Below, piece after piece: positions 33,720-42,494 of a DNA stretch of 64,000 nucleotides (position 1 is its first letter; every line of letters starts with the position of its first letter). The stretch lies in the NCBI GenBank assembly GCA_964570325.1, contig CAZMXS010000013.1, positions 1 to 64,000 on the forward strand, read 5' to 3'. The notes beneath the pieces were generated by a model. The model was not told the origin of the DNA, searched no databases, and saw only the letters and a list, made by a program, of their open reading frames with translations. A program made the translations under genes and the position numbers. Source of the stretch: CAZMXS01 sp964570325 (GTDB taxonomy: Bacteria; Verrucomicrobiota; Kiritimatiellia; CAIQIC01; CAZMXS01).

Positions 33720-34667
33720 ATGAAATATCGTCTTTCCCATCTGTTGGAGTATGGCGCCCTGCGCGGCATCTCCGGGCTCATCGCCATCCTGCCCTACCGG
33801 GCGGCCCTGGTCCTCGGCTGGCTGATCGCCCGGCTGACCTTCCTCGCGCTGCATGTGCGCATGGACCGTTTCCGCCAACGGGTTCGCCAGGTGATGGGCG
33901 CGGCCAAAAGCGAGGCGGAGGTCCGGGCCATTCTTTGGATCGCCTGGCGGAATTTCGTCTTCAACATCGTGGAATCCATGCGCACGCCAAAAATCAACCT
34001 CCAGTGGATCAACGCGCACATTGACCACTCCGAAGCGCGTTTGCTGATGGACGAATTGCAAGCCGGGCGCGGGGTGGTGCTGGCGGTGCCGCACATGGGA
34101 AACTGGGATCTGGCCGGCGTGGGCTGCGCGCTCCTGGGCATCCCGCTGGTCGTCATCGGCCGCCGGCAGAAGAACCCGTTGGTGGATGCGTGGCTCAACC
34201 AGATGCGCGAATACACCGGGGTGGTGGCGCTTCATAAGGAGTCAAACGCGCTGGCCGGCATCGTCCGGCGTCTGAAGCAGGGCCAGGTGCTGGCCATCCT
34301 GCCGGACGTGCGGGCGAAGACCGGCAAGATGCAGACCCGGTTCCTTGGCGTGGACACGGAAATACCGGCCGGCATGGCGCTTTTCGCGCGCGAGGCTAAT
34401 GTAATCATTCAACCGGCGGTCGTGATGCGCATCGGCTGGACGCACCACCGCTGGCACGGCTTCCCGCCGATCCACCCCAACCCCGCGCTGGACCGGGAAA
34501 CTGACATGAAACGGATGACGCAGATGGTGATGGATCATTTCGGAGAAGCCATTCGCGAACACCCCGAGCAATATTTCTGGTTCAACAACCGCTGGGTGTT
34601 GAGCGAGGATCGCGCGCACACGGAAGGCCGGCGGGCCGCCGGCGAACAAACGCCGGGCGGCATGTGA
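33720..34667 (+). CDS. LpxL/HtrB-like lipid A acyltransferase
   Basis: A 315-residue member of the lysophospholipid acyltransferase superfamily with the HxxxxD catalytic motif HMGNWD (His125, Asp130), an N-terminal membrane segment (about 17-44), LPDVRAKTG and the family C-terminal QYFWFNNRW. It would transfer an acyl chain to a lipid A precursor at the inner membrane, implying an LPS-type outer membrane. I chose ATG 33720, where homology begins. The following pseudogene overlaps its stop (GTGA). Confidence 0.88.
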   Translation: MKYRLSHLLEYGALRGISGLIAILPYRAALVLGWLIARLTFLALHVRMDRFRQRVRQVMGAAKSEAEVRAILWIAWRNFVFNIVESMRTPKINLQWINAHIDHSEARLLMDELQAGRGVVLAVPHMGNWDLAGVGCALLGIPLVVIGRRQKNPLVDAWLNQMREYTGVVALHKESNALAGIVRRLKQGQVLAILPDVRAKTGKMQTRFLGVDTEIPAGMALFAREANVIIQPAVVMRIGWTHHRWHGFPPIHPNPALDRETDMKRMTQMVMDHFGEAIREHPEQYFWFNNRWVLSEDRAHTEGRRAAGEQTPGGM

Positions 34668-35567
34668 GCGGCGCCATCCTGATCCTCGCGGCGTTATGGG
34701 CGACCGCGGCGGCCGCCTCGGAAACGCTCGGCGAGCAGCACTTCCAATCCAACACGCTGGAAGCGGCGGGCTGGCGGGTGATCGGCGGCACGAACAATGG
34801 GCTGTTCTATGATCCCGCGCCGAACCAGCGGGTTTGGGCTTGCTGCTCGATTTTCACTATTCGGATACCTGGGCGGACCCCGCGCAACAGGCCAAGCCTG
34901 CCGCCTGGCGGACCAACACCTTTGCCGAGTTGGCGAGCAACCTTTTTGACTACACGCGCGCCGTGACCACCAACCTGATCGGCGCGGACATTGCGCCGGA
35001 TGCCGTGCAACTCGGCAACGAGATCACGTATGGGTTCTTGTGGAACGAGGGCCGGGTGGGCGGCGATGCCGAGACCAAATGGGGCGGGTTCTGCGCGCTG
35101 CTGCAGGCAGCGGCGGCGGGCATGCGGACCGGGGCCGGGACAAATCCGGCGCCGCGCATCGTGATCCAAATTGACGCCGGGGCCAACAACGGCACTTGCC
35201 GCTGGTTCTTCGACAACCTGCTCTGTCGCGCCGTGCCATTCGACATCATCGGTCTTTCCTATTATCCGTGGTGGCATGGAAACCTGGCGGCGTTCGCCAG
35301 TAATATCAATGATCTCGCCGTGCGCTACGGACGGGACATCGCCGTGGTTGAGACCGGCTATCCGTGGACACTGGATAATTACGACCCGGAGCCCAATTTT
35401 GTCTGGGAGGCCGGCCAACTGCTGCCCGGTCATCCCGCGACGGTAGATGGACAACGGCGCTTTTTGTTGCAGTTAAAGGAGCTGCAGAAAGCCGCGGCGG
35501 GCGAACCAACTGGACGGATACAGACATCGGCCGGCCGGCGGCGCTCTATCGCATCCGCGAAGAATAG
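34664..35567 (+). pseudogene. decayed GH53 endo-beta-1,4-galactanase
   Basis: The GTG at 34664 begins a signal peptide (LILAALWATAAAA) and about 35 more residues, then the frame breaks near 34834. The GH53 core continues in another frame: GLLLDFHYSDTWADPAQQ, LGNEITYGFLW (acid/base Glu), DIIGLSYYPWWHG and VVETGYPW (nucleophile Glu). The first beta/alpha units expected upstream of LLLDFHYSD are absent. Near 35510 a second break occurs: a C-terminal tail TDTDIGRPAALYRIREE reads in a third frame to the TAG at 35565, and the usual last barrel strand is missing. Two internal deletions with frameshifts make this a probable pseudogene; assembly error is the alternative. Confidence 0.7.
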
Positions 35568-35572
35568 CGCCG

Positions 35573-35776
35573 CTAAACTTTGTGCGCCTGAACCAGAGCC
35601 GCGAATCGCTCGAAACTGCGATCGTAAGTCTGCTCGATGTCGGCTGGGAACACACAGGCCGGCAACTCGCGTGACGCAAGATGATAACGCAGGCATTCGC
35701 AACAGATCCCCTTGCGCGAACAGGGCGAATAACTACAGTTGCAGTGCGACAAGTTGATCTTTTTATTGCATTCCAT
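35573..35776 (-). CDS. DUF6485 small cysteine-rich protein
   Basis: A 67-residue protein from ATG 35776, preceded by GGAGG at a 5-nt spacing: MECNKKINLSHCNCSYSPC, then SRKGICCECLRYHL and PACVFP. Eight cysteines in N-C-x-Y-x-P-C-S-R-K-G-x-C-C-E-C match the family I know as DUF6485, presumably a zinc protein. The longer frame from 35881 has no support. Function unknown. Confidence 0.82.
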   Translation of the reverse strand: MECNKKINLSHCNCSYSPCSRKGICCECLRYHLASRELPACVFPADIEQTYDRSFERFAALVQAHKV

Positions 35777-36138
35777 GGCAGCCTCCAGATTGGTGTAATT
35801 ATAGCGGAACGGCTGCCGGCCGGGAATCTGGAAATCGGCTATTCCACACGTTTGCACCCGGAAATGGCCGTGGCGAACCACCGCCGATTATAGCTCGTTT
35901 TTTACCGGTAAAAAGTACCCGTAAGGGCAAAAAAACGGCCCTGATTTAGCATAACACATTGCACTGTAATATATTAGCGACGATAAGCGTCGCGCGCCCT
36001 CTTACCACCGCACTCGCAAAATGGGCGCAGGTCAAATAAATGTTCCGCTTGTGTCGCGTTGCGCGTTGGGTTAAATTCAAAAAACTTATTACGGTTTCCG
36101 GCCGCGGCCGGTAAGGGTAAGGGAATGGGGCGCATCTA
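35777..36138. other. 362-bp intergenic region holding a REP unit
   Basis: No gene is supported here. It holds the 16-nt palindrome TTTTTACCGGTAAAAA (35899-35914) and a REP-type unit (to 35993). The remaining AT-richer stretch (36000-36138) leads into the secreted GH123-like gene and probably contains its promoter, which I cannot place. Confidence 0.6.
35899..35993 (+). repeat. REP unit A, related to the RAYT 3' end
   Basis: The unit runs from TTTTTACCGGTAAAAA through GTAAGGGCAAAAAA and CATAACAC to the hairpin GCGACG-ATAAG-CGTCGC (35977-35993). Read in the transposase direction, the last codons, stop and downstream flank of the RAYT gene (45024 down to about 44931) align with it almost throughout, so it looks like a solitary or non-autonomous copy of the element end. 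Confidence 0.75.
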
Positions 36139-39100
36139 ATGGTCACGGTGAGAAGAAAGCCGGTCCGGCATCTGCGACGTCGTCCGCCACCCAAGTCATT
36201 TAATTACGCATCCGCCTTCATCTATGCGGTGGCGGCGATTATGTCATTGGCAATGGGCGCTTTTTTCTACAAGAGCGTTCAGGACTCCAAGAAGAACCAG
36301 CAGCTTTCTGAAAGCACACTTTCCCCCATGCTGCCGCCCGGCGGCAAGATCACCGTGATCGTCCGTAATGACCGCGCCGTTGCTGAACGGCGCGCGCAGC
36401 CGGCTCATGCCACGCATGCTGCGGCCGCCCCGCCAGCGCCCATCAAGGATCCGTTTGCCGATCTGGTCAAGCCCACGCCCCCCGCGCCCAGCGGTTACAT
36501 GGAGGCTTCGCCCTCCCCGGCCGCAACGGCTGTGGAGACACCCGCCCCCTCTCCTTCGGCGGTCACAGCCGATGCCGCAACCCTGGCGCCGCTGCCGCGC
36601 GCGCCGTGGCCCGCGTTTTATGCGGGCATGGCGCACACCCAGAAGATGAAACTCAGCCCGCTGGCAGACACCTGCATCATGGCCGCCCCAGCGGCGGCGC
36701 AAGCAGCCAATGGAGGTGGCGCGCCCGTCCTGCCCATCAAGGGCAACGACAGCTTCCTCTTCGCGCGCTACGACATGGCCCCCGTGCGCGGCTGGACCGT
36801 GTTTCGCGCAAGCTGGCACGGTTTGGTCAAACAGGGTCGCGCCCGTGAACTGGGCTTCAGCACCATCATGGCGGACTGGCAGGAAGGCAGCGGCCGGCGG
36901 GAGGAACGCGCCGCCGCCGGCGCGACCTGGCTCTGGGCCGATGCGGGCCGCGTGCCGTGGAACATGGAAAAGGCGCCCGCCGGCTGGTTTTTCCGCGGCA
37001 ATGGCCAATCACTGATGTGCACCGCGTTGCCCGACAAGACCGCGAACCAGTCGAACGACTGGGTGGTGTATGAACTGGATCCGCAGTTGGTCCAGGCGTT
37101 GATCGCCGGCGCGGCATCCGGCCTGGCGATTAGCGATGAGCAAGGCCAGCTTGGGCGCGAAATTGCATTCGCCAGCCGGGAAAGCGTGCCGGATGGAACC
37201 TACCTGGAAATCGAAGGTGAACTAACCGATATCGCCCCACCCGGCGCCGTGAAGGACTTGCAGGCCGCCACCCATCCCAGCCTCGCCCGCCTGAATAGCG
37301 TGGGCGCCGTGCTGACCTGGACGGCCACCGGGGATGACGGGCATGAGGGCCACACCTTCCGCTACGATATCCGCTACGGCAGCGGCGATGCGCGCTTTGA
37401 AACCGCCACCGTGCTGCCCCAGTGCCTGACGCCCTGGCCGCAACCGGCCGGCCAGCCGGATCGCGTCATCATCGAAGGATTGGAGCCCAACACCAGTTAC
37501 CGCTTTTTCGTCACCGCGGTGGATGAAGCCGGTCAGGCCGGCCCGGTCAGTCAGGCGGCGCTGAAGACCGGTCCCCTGCTGAACCGGCCCGTCGCGCCGC
37601 AACCGCCTGCGCCCTTCGACGGTGGCAGCATCCAGATCGCAGGCAACAGTGTCACGCTGCGGGTGCTGGACGAGTTCAAGGTCGTCAATCCACTCAACGG
37701 CACAATTGTGGACCGGCCCGGCGCCGTCACGGCGCCAGTGGTTTCGGACTCGTATGTCTGGGATCGCTCATCGCGCACGATCCATCTGCGCGCGTATCCC
37801 AACGAAACAGTCGGATTCCAAGTGGCGCTGGGGCGCGCCGAAAAGCCATTCCCGGCGTTAACCGTTGCGCCCGTCCGGCTGGCGAATGCCAAAGGCGAAT
37901 TACCCGGCGACGGCCTGCGCCTGTTCCGCGCCTGGTACGGCGCAGCGGAACTCCAACCGGGCGCGAAGGTGCCGTTGCCCGACGGCCTGCTGCCGCTCGA
38001 TGAGCCGGTCATGGTGCCGCATGCGGCCAACAAGCTGGTCAATCAGGCCTGGCAGGCACTGTACGCCCAGTTGTTCATCCTGCCGGGTACGGCGCCCGGT
38101 GTGTACTTGGGCAAGCTGGTTTTCACGGCAGGCAGCGCGCGCGACGAAGTCAATGTCCGACTAACCGTGCTGGACGGGATCCTGCCGCCGCCGCTGAACT
38201 TCAACCTTGAACTGGTCGCCCCCGCAACGCTGGCACAGGCTTACAAGCGGGATGTCGCCAACACCAGCGACGCCTTTCCGATCGAGGAGCGTTATTTCCA
38301 GATGGCGGCCGAACACCGCGGCAGCCTCTCGCTGATGCCATACAACCCGAATGGGCAGGCTTATCCGCCGTTTGCGCCGCCGGTAACCGGCAAGGGCGGC
38401 GAACTGGCGGTTGCCGGATGGACTGACTGGGACGCCCGGCTGGGCCACTACCTGGACGGGTCAGCGCTGGCCGGCGCCGCGCGCGGCAACCGGCCGGTGC
38501 CGCAGGTGATCCTGCCGCTCTTCGAAAGCTGGCCGATTCCTTTCAACGAGGCTTACACCTGCGCGGACGATGATCTGCCGGCGCCGCCGATGGGTCTGCC
38601 GGTATACGCGGGGAGCGCCACGAACATCACCGCCTGTCTGGGCGCGGATTATTGGAGCGCGTTCAAGGCGGCCGCCGGGACGTTCGGCGATCATTTCCAT
38701 GACCGGGGCTGGCGCCAGACCACCGCGCAGATTTGGTTGCGCAATGGTCCGTTGGCCGACTACAAGGGCCGTGCGCCGGTCTGGTCACTGGGCGAACCAC
38801 GCTTCCGCGGCGATTTCGTCGCTTTGGAGAATTACGCCGGCGCGGCAAATCCGGCCGGTGTCTGGCCAACGGGACAATTCCAGTTCCGGGCGAGTGTGCC
38901 GGACGCGATGTGGCTGGCGGATTATGGCGCCCGCCGTTTCTCCCTGCTGGCCGTGGGTGATCTCAATCCTTATGCCTGGCAGGCGCTGCGCCGCCGCGCC
39001 GCGTTGAACGGGGAAACGCTCTGGTTCCAGAGCGAGACTGTCCCGCAGGGCGAAACGCCCGCGGTGATTGAATCGCTGGCCGTCCATTTCTTCCTCGAAG

Positions 39101-39414
39101 GCGCGGCCGGCTGGAGCATCGCCGACACAATCGGCCGCCCCGAAAATTGGATGCAATTACGCCCCGGGGGATTGTTCTATTGCGGCGCGCCGTTTGGCAA
39201 GGATGCCCCATTCCCCTCCGTACGCTTGAGCGCCCTCCGCCGCGCCCAGCAGGATATTGAGTTGCTGCAATTGCTGGCCGACCGGATGAAATGGTCCCGC
39301 GCCCAATTGGCCGAATATGTCCGGCTGCTACTGGCCGCGCAGCGTGGCGGTGGCGCCGCCGCCGATGACTGGCACCTGCTGCGCTGGACCGTCCAGGAAC
39401 TGCTCGCAAAGTGA
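36139..39414 (+). CDS. membrane-anchored fibronectin III plus GH123/DUF4091-like protein
   Basis: A 1091-residue protein. A basic N-terminus (RRKPVRHLRRRPPPK) precedes one transmembrane helix (about 25-45), so it is probably a type II anchored or slowly cleaved envelope protein. A Pro/Ala-rich linker (about 90-150) follows. A fibronectin III-like domain (about 370-480: AVLTWTATGDDG, GLEPNTSYRFFVTAVDEAG) comes next. The C-terminal half (about 500-1091) resembles GH123/DUF4091 proteins: a beta-sandwich then a barrel, ending SALRRAQQDIELLQLLADR. Catalytic residues are not certain. A carbohydrate-active role is inferred. Confidence 0.75.
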   Translation: MVTVRRKPVRHLRRRPPPKSFNYASAFIYAVAAIMSLAMGAFFYKSVQDSKKNQQLSESTLSPMLPPGGKITVIVRNDRAVAERRAQPAHATHAAAAPPAPIKDPFADLVKPTPPAPSGYMEASPSPAATAVETPAPSPSAVTADAATLAPLPRAPWPAFYAGMAHTQKMKLSPLADTCIMAAPAAAQAANGGGAPVLPIKGNDSFLFARYDMAPVRGWTVFRASWHGLVKQGRARELGFSTIMADWQEGSGRREERAAAGATWLWADAGRVPWNMEKAPAGWFFRGNGQSLMCTALPDKTANQSNDWVVYELDPQLVQALIAGAASGLAISDEQGQLGREIAFASRESVPDGTYLEIEGELTDIAPPGAVKDLQAATHPSLARLNSVGAVLTWTATGDDGHEGHTFRYDIRYGSGDARFETATVLPQCLTPWPQPAGQPDRVIIEGLEPNTSYRFFVTAVDEAGQAGPVSQAALKTGPLLNRPVAPQPPAPFDGGSIQIAGNSVTLRVLDEFKVVNPLNGTIVDRPGAVTAPVVSDSYVWDRSSRTIHLRAYPNETVGFQVALGRAEKPFPALTVAPVRLANAKGELPGDGLRLFRAWYGAAELQPGAKVPLPDGLLPLDEPVMVPHAANKLVNQAWQALYAQLFILPGTAPGVYLGKLVFTAGSARDEVNVRLTVLDGILPPPLNFNLELVAPATLAQAYKRDVANTSDAFPIEERYFQMAAEHRGSLSLMPYNPNGQAYPPFAPPVTGKGGELAVAGWTDWDARLGHYLDGSALAGAARGNRPVPQVILPLFESWPIPFNEAYTCADDDLPAPPMGLPVYAGSATNITACLGADYWSAFKAAAGTFGDHFHDRGWRQTTAQIWLRNGPLADYKGRAPVWSLGEPRFRGDFVALENYAGAANPAGVWPTGQFQFRASVPDAMWLADYGARRFSLLAVGDLNPYAWQALRRRAALNGETLWFQSETVPQGETPAVIESLAVHFFLEGAAGWSIADTIGRPENWMQLRPGGLFYCGAPFGKDAPFPSVRLSALRRAQQDIELLQLLADRMKWSRAQLAEYVRLLLAAQRGGGAAADDWHLLRWTVQELLAK

Positions 39415-39499
39415 GCCGTCCGCTAACTGCCGCGCCTACCACCTATTGGCCCCAGTCCGTGATGCCTTTTGGCCGCCTGATCCTGGATCCTGCGCCGCG

Positions 39500-41155
39500 C
39501 TAACGCAGCATTTCCCGCGCATGCTTGAGCGTGACGGAAGTCAGGTCGCGCCCGCCAAGCATCCGCGCGAGCTCCTCCACCCGGCCCGTTTCGTCCAGCG
39601 CCCGGACCTCGGTGAAGGTGCGGTTGTCGCGGACCGACTTGCTGACGGCAAGATGATGCGCCCCGCAAGCGGCCACCTGCGGCAGGTGGGTTACGCAGAT
39701 CACCTGGTGGCGCCGCGCGACCTCGGCCAGCTTGCGGCCGATCGCATTGCCTATTTCGCCGCCCACGTTGGCGTCAATCTCATCGAAGACCAGAATCGGG
39801 ATACGGTCGTGGTTGGCCAGCGTAACCTTGGTCGCCAGCATCACCCGGGAGATTTCGCCGCTGGAGGCGATATCGCGCAGCGGCTTCATTGGCTCGCCAG
39901 CGTTCGGCGCAAAGCCAAACTCAACCGTGTCCATGCCGGAGGCGCGGGGCGCGGCATCCCGCAGCGTAACCGCAAACGCGCCGTGGGCAAACCCCAACGC
40001 GCGCAATTCGGCGGTGACCCCCGCCGCGAGCTGGCCGGCCACGTCCGCCCGCTGTCGGCGCAGTTTCAAACCCAGCGTCTCCAGTTTCTCCCGCTGCGCC
40101 GCAATTTCCCGATCCAGTTGCGCCAGTTGCTCATCGCGCGTCTGAAGATCCTTCAATTGCGCGCGCGAAGTTTCCAGTAATTCAAGCATTTCGGCCACAC
40201 TGGCGCCATATTTGCGTTTCAGCTTCTGGTAAACAGCCAGGCGCTGGTCAAGCCATTCGAGCCGCGCCGGATCGGCCTCGACCCGGTCCAGCCGGCTGTG
40301 CATCGCGGCCGCCGTTTCCTGCAACCGCACGACCGCCTGCCGGATTTCCTCGCGCCAGCCGTCGGCCTCAGGCAGAAGCCGCGCCAATTCCTCAAGTCGT
40401 TTTTGCGCCCCGGCCAACAGGTTGAAAGCCGAAGCGTCGTCGTCGAGCATGGCGGCCAGCGCGCCCTGGCCCAACTCCAACACGCGTTGCGCATTGCCGA
40501 CGACCGCGTGCTCGCGTTGAACCTTCTCCTCCTCGCCCTCGACCGGCGCGGCCTCCTCAATCTCCTTGATCCGATAGGCCAGACGATCCATTTGTTCGGC
40601 CACGTCCACGGCGCCGCCGGCAAGGGTTTGCCGCCGTTCCTCCAGCGCAGCCAAAACGCGATACACTTCCTCGTAAGTTTCGCGTCCGCCCCAGAGGTGG
40701 CCGAACGAGTCGAGCAGATCGAGCTGAAAATCCGGACTGAACAGCGACTGGTGGTCATGCGGGCCGTGCAAATCCACGAGTATGTCCCCCAGTTGCTTGA
40801 GCACCTGCAGCGTCACGGGGCTGTCATTCACCAGCACCTGGTTCGTGCCATTGGCTTTGACAATCCGGCGGATCAATAGCTGGCCGTCGGCGCAGGGCTC
40901 TAGTCCAAATTGCTCGAGCACGGCATCCACCGCGGAGGAATCGGAAAACTGGAAGAGCGCCTCGGCCCCGCAGGCTTCCTCGCCGGCGCGGATGAGTTTC
41001 TTATCGGCGCGCTCGCCGACCAGCAGATCCAGCGCGCCGATGAGAATGGACTTACCCGCGCCGGTTTCGCCGGTGATGACGTTCAGCCCCGGCTGAAACT
41101 CCACACGGACGTTTTCCGCCAGCGCCAGATTTTTAACTCGAAGTGTGGCCAGCAT
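39500..41155 (-). CDS. recN: DNA repair protein RecN
   Basis: A 551-residue SMC-like ATPase. Walker A GETGAGKS is at residues 29-36; a coiled-coil middle region (about 150-370) follows; the C-terminal signature and Walker B appear as IASSGEISRVMLA and ILVFDEIDANVGGEIG; CVTHLPQVAACG is the conserved switch region. It acts in double-strand break repair with RecA. I chose ATG 41155 because MLATLRVKNLAL is the conserved start and GGGGAAAAG precedes it; the longer frame crosses the tRNA gene. Normal family length. Confidence 0.96.
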   Translation of the reverse strand: MLATLRVKNLALAENVRVEFQPGLNVITGETGAGKSILIGALDLLVGERADKKLIRAGEEACGAEALFQFSDSSAVDAVLEQFGLEPCADGQLLIRRIVKANGTNQVLVNDSPVTLQVLKQLGDILVDLHGPHDHQSLFSPDFQLDLLDSFGHLWGGRETYEEVYRVLAALEERRQTLAGGAVDVAEQMDRLAYRIKEIEEAAPVEGEEEKVQREHAVVGNAQRVLELGQGALAAMLDDDASAFNLLAGAQKRLEELARLLPEADGWREEIRQAVVRLQETAAAMHSRLDRVEADPARLEWLDQRLAVYQKLKRKYGASVAEMLELLETSRAQLKDLQTRDEQLAQLDREIAAQREKLETLGLKLRRQRADVAGQLAAGVTAELRALGFAHGAFAVTLRDAAPRASGMDTVEFGFAPNAGEPMKPLRDIASSGEISRVMLATKVTLANHDRIPILVFDEIDANVGGEIGNAIGRKLAEVARRHQVICVTHLPQVAACGAHHLAVSKSVRDNRTFTEVRALDETGRVEELARMLGGRDLTSVTLKHAREMLR

Positions 41156-41355
41156 CTTTTCCCCATGTTTGCGCGTGTCCCTTACCAATTTCGCCGGCGG
41201 CGGACAAGCGCCGGATGATCCCCGCGGCATCGAATGACGTCCGCCAAGGATACCTCCCGCCACACCCGTGCCGACGAGCCGGCCTTGCCTGTTTGTTTCC
41301 GCGCTTGCGCTACGGTGCAAGGTCTGGCATACAATGCCGCCTGCTTGATCTGATT

Positions 41356-41431
41356 GGCGGGATAGCTCAGTTGGCAGAGCAAGGGACTCATAAGCCCTGG
41401 GTCGCCGGTTCAACTCCGGCTCCCGCCACCA
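41356..41431 (+). tRNA. tRNA-Met (CAT), elongator type
   Basis: A 76-nt cloverleaf: acceptor GGCGGGA pairs with TCCCGCC, D-arm GCTC..GAGC, anticodon loop CTCATAA with anticodon CAT, T-arm GCCGG TTCAACT CCGGC, and encoded CCA (41429-41431). The anticodon stem AGGGA/GCCCT has an A-G mismatch at the pair next to the loop, unusual but tolerable. It resembles elongator Met tRNA; Ile2 (lysidine) cannot be fully excluded. Confidence 0.93.
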
Positions 41432-41475
41432 CATTTGAAGCGGGCATCGCGTCCGATACCGCGGGAGTTACGTTG

Positions 41476-41865
41476 ATGGGCCTGTCGAAAGATTCTCCGT
41501 TCTATCCGATCGTGTCGAGTCGCGTGGTTTTAGAGCGCACGAACTGCCTGGCATTCTTCGACCGCTACCCGGTCAGCGAGGGCCATACGCTGGTGGTCCC
41601 CGCCGAACCCGTCCGCTCACTGTTTGAACTCAACGCCGCGGCACAGGCGGAAATCTGGGATACAGTCCGCGAAGTCCGGCAAATGCTGATCGCGCGTTTT
41701 CATCCCGCCGGATTCAACATCGGCGTTAATGATGGCCCGGCGGCCGGCCAAACCATCCCGCACGCGCACATTCATATCATTCCGCGATATCCCGGCGATG
41801 TGCCCGACCCGCGCGGCGGCATACGCTGGATCATCCCTGACAAAGCGAAGTATTGGACGGAGTGA
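41476..41865 (+). CDS. HIT family nucleotide hydrolase
   Basis: A 129-residue protein with the histidine triad PHAHIHIIPR (His96, His98, His100) and FNIGVNDGPAAGQTIPH, typical of Fhit/HinT-type enzymes that hydrolyse nucleoside polyphosphates or phosphoramidates. I start it at ATG 41476 with GGGAG upstream; the longer frame runs through tRNA-Met. It lies 44 bp after the tRNA and may share its transcript. Confidence 0.9.
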   Translation: MGLSKDSPFYPIVSSRVVLERTNCLAFFDRYPVSEGHTLVVPAEPVRSLFELNAAAQAEIWDTVREVRQMLIARFHPAGFNIGVNDGPAAGQTIPHAHIHIIPRYPGDVPDPRGGIRWIIPDKAKYWTE

Positions 41866-41936
41866 ATCCGCGCGCTGGCCATGAACCCGCCCGCGGCGGC
41901 AAGCCCCGCGGTTAAATCTCCCGGCGCGAAATGCGT

Positions 41937-42380
41937 TCAGCCGATATTCGACTGGCCGATCAGGTAATTTTCGAGGCTCTTAATGGTGGTCTCGCGATCG
42001 GCAATGATCTCCCGCACGAGATCGTTGATCGAGATAACGCCCACCACCCGGCCTTTTTCCATAACCGGCATGTGACGAATATGCTTGGAAGTCATCAGTT
42101 TCATGCATTCCTCGACCGAATGCTCCGGCTCGGCGAAGAAAACCTTCTTGGTCATCACCTTGGCGATGGGTTGTTTCACGTCCAGCGTCCCCGACTTGGC
42201 CGCCAAACGCGCCAGGTCGCGCTCGGAGAAGACGCCCGCAAGTTTGGCGCCATCCAGCACCAGCACCGCCCCGATATTATGGCTGGTCATTTCCCGCAAG
42301 GCATCTTGAATCGTATCGGTGGGGCGGATGGACCAGACGGACGAACCTTTGTTGGCAAGAATCGCTTTGATCGAAGACAT
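41937..42380 (-). CDS. tandem CBS-domain protein
   Basis: A 147-residue protein of two CBS motifs (about 10-65 and 75-132): TIQDALREMTSHNIGAVLV, GVFSERDLAR, SVEECMKLMTSKHIRHMPV, GVISINDLVREII. CBS pairs bind adenine nucleotides and act as energy or redox sensors. ATG 42380 has AAGGAGA upstream. No partner domain is attached, and its target is unknown. Confidence 0.92.
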   Translation of the reverse strand: MSSIKAILANKGSSVWSIRPTDTIQDALREMTSHNIGAVLVLDGAKLAGVFSERDLARLAAKSGTLDVKQPIAKVMTKKVFFAEPEHSVEECMKLMTSKHIRHMPVMEKGRVVGVISINDLVREIIADRETTIKSLENYLIGQSNIG

Positions 42381-42494
42381 AATATCTCCTTGTAGAATGA
42401 ACCACGCTGCATACCACAAGCCGTTTCACCCGACGGGTGATACGTTGCGCCGGGGCAGGCAGCTTGTCGAGCCTGAAATCGCGAGCCGGACGCT

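Noticed and set aside
35777..36138. CRISPR array
   Set aside because: The palindromes here and at 44927-45909 are isolated REP hairpins, with no regular repeat-spacer series and no cas genes anywhere in the window.
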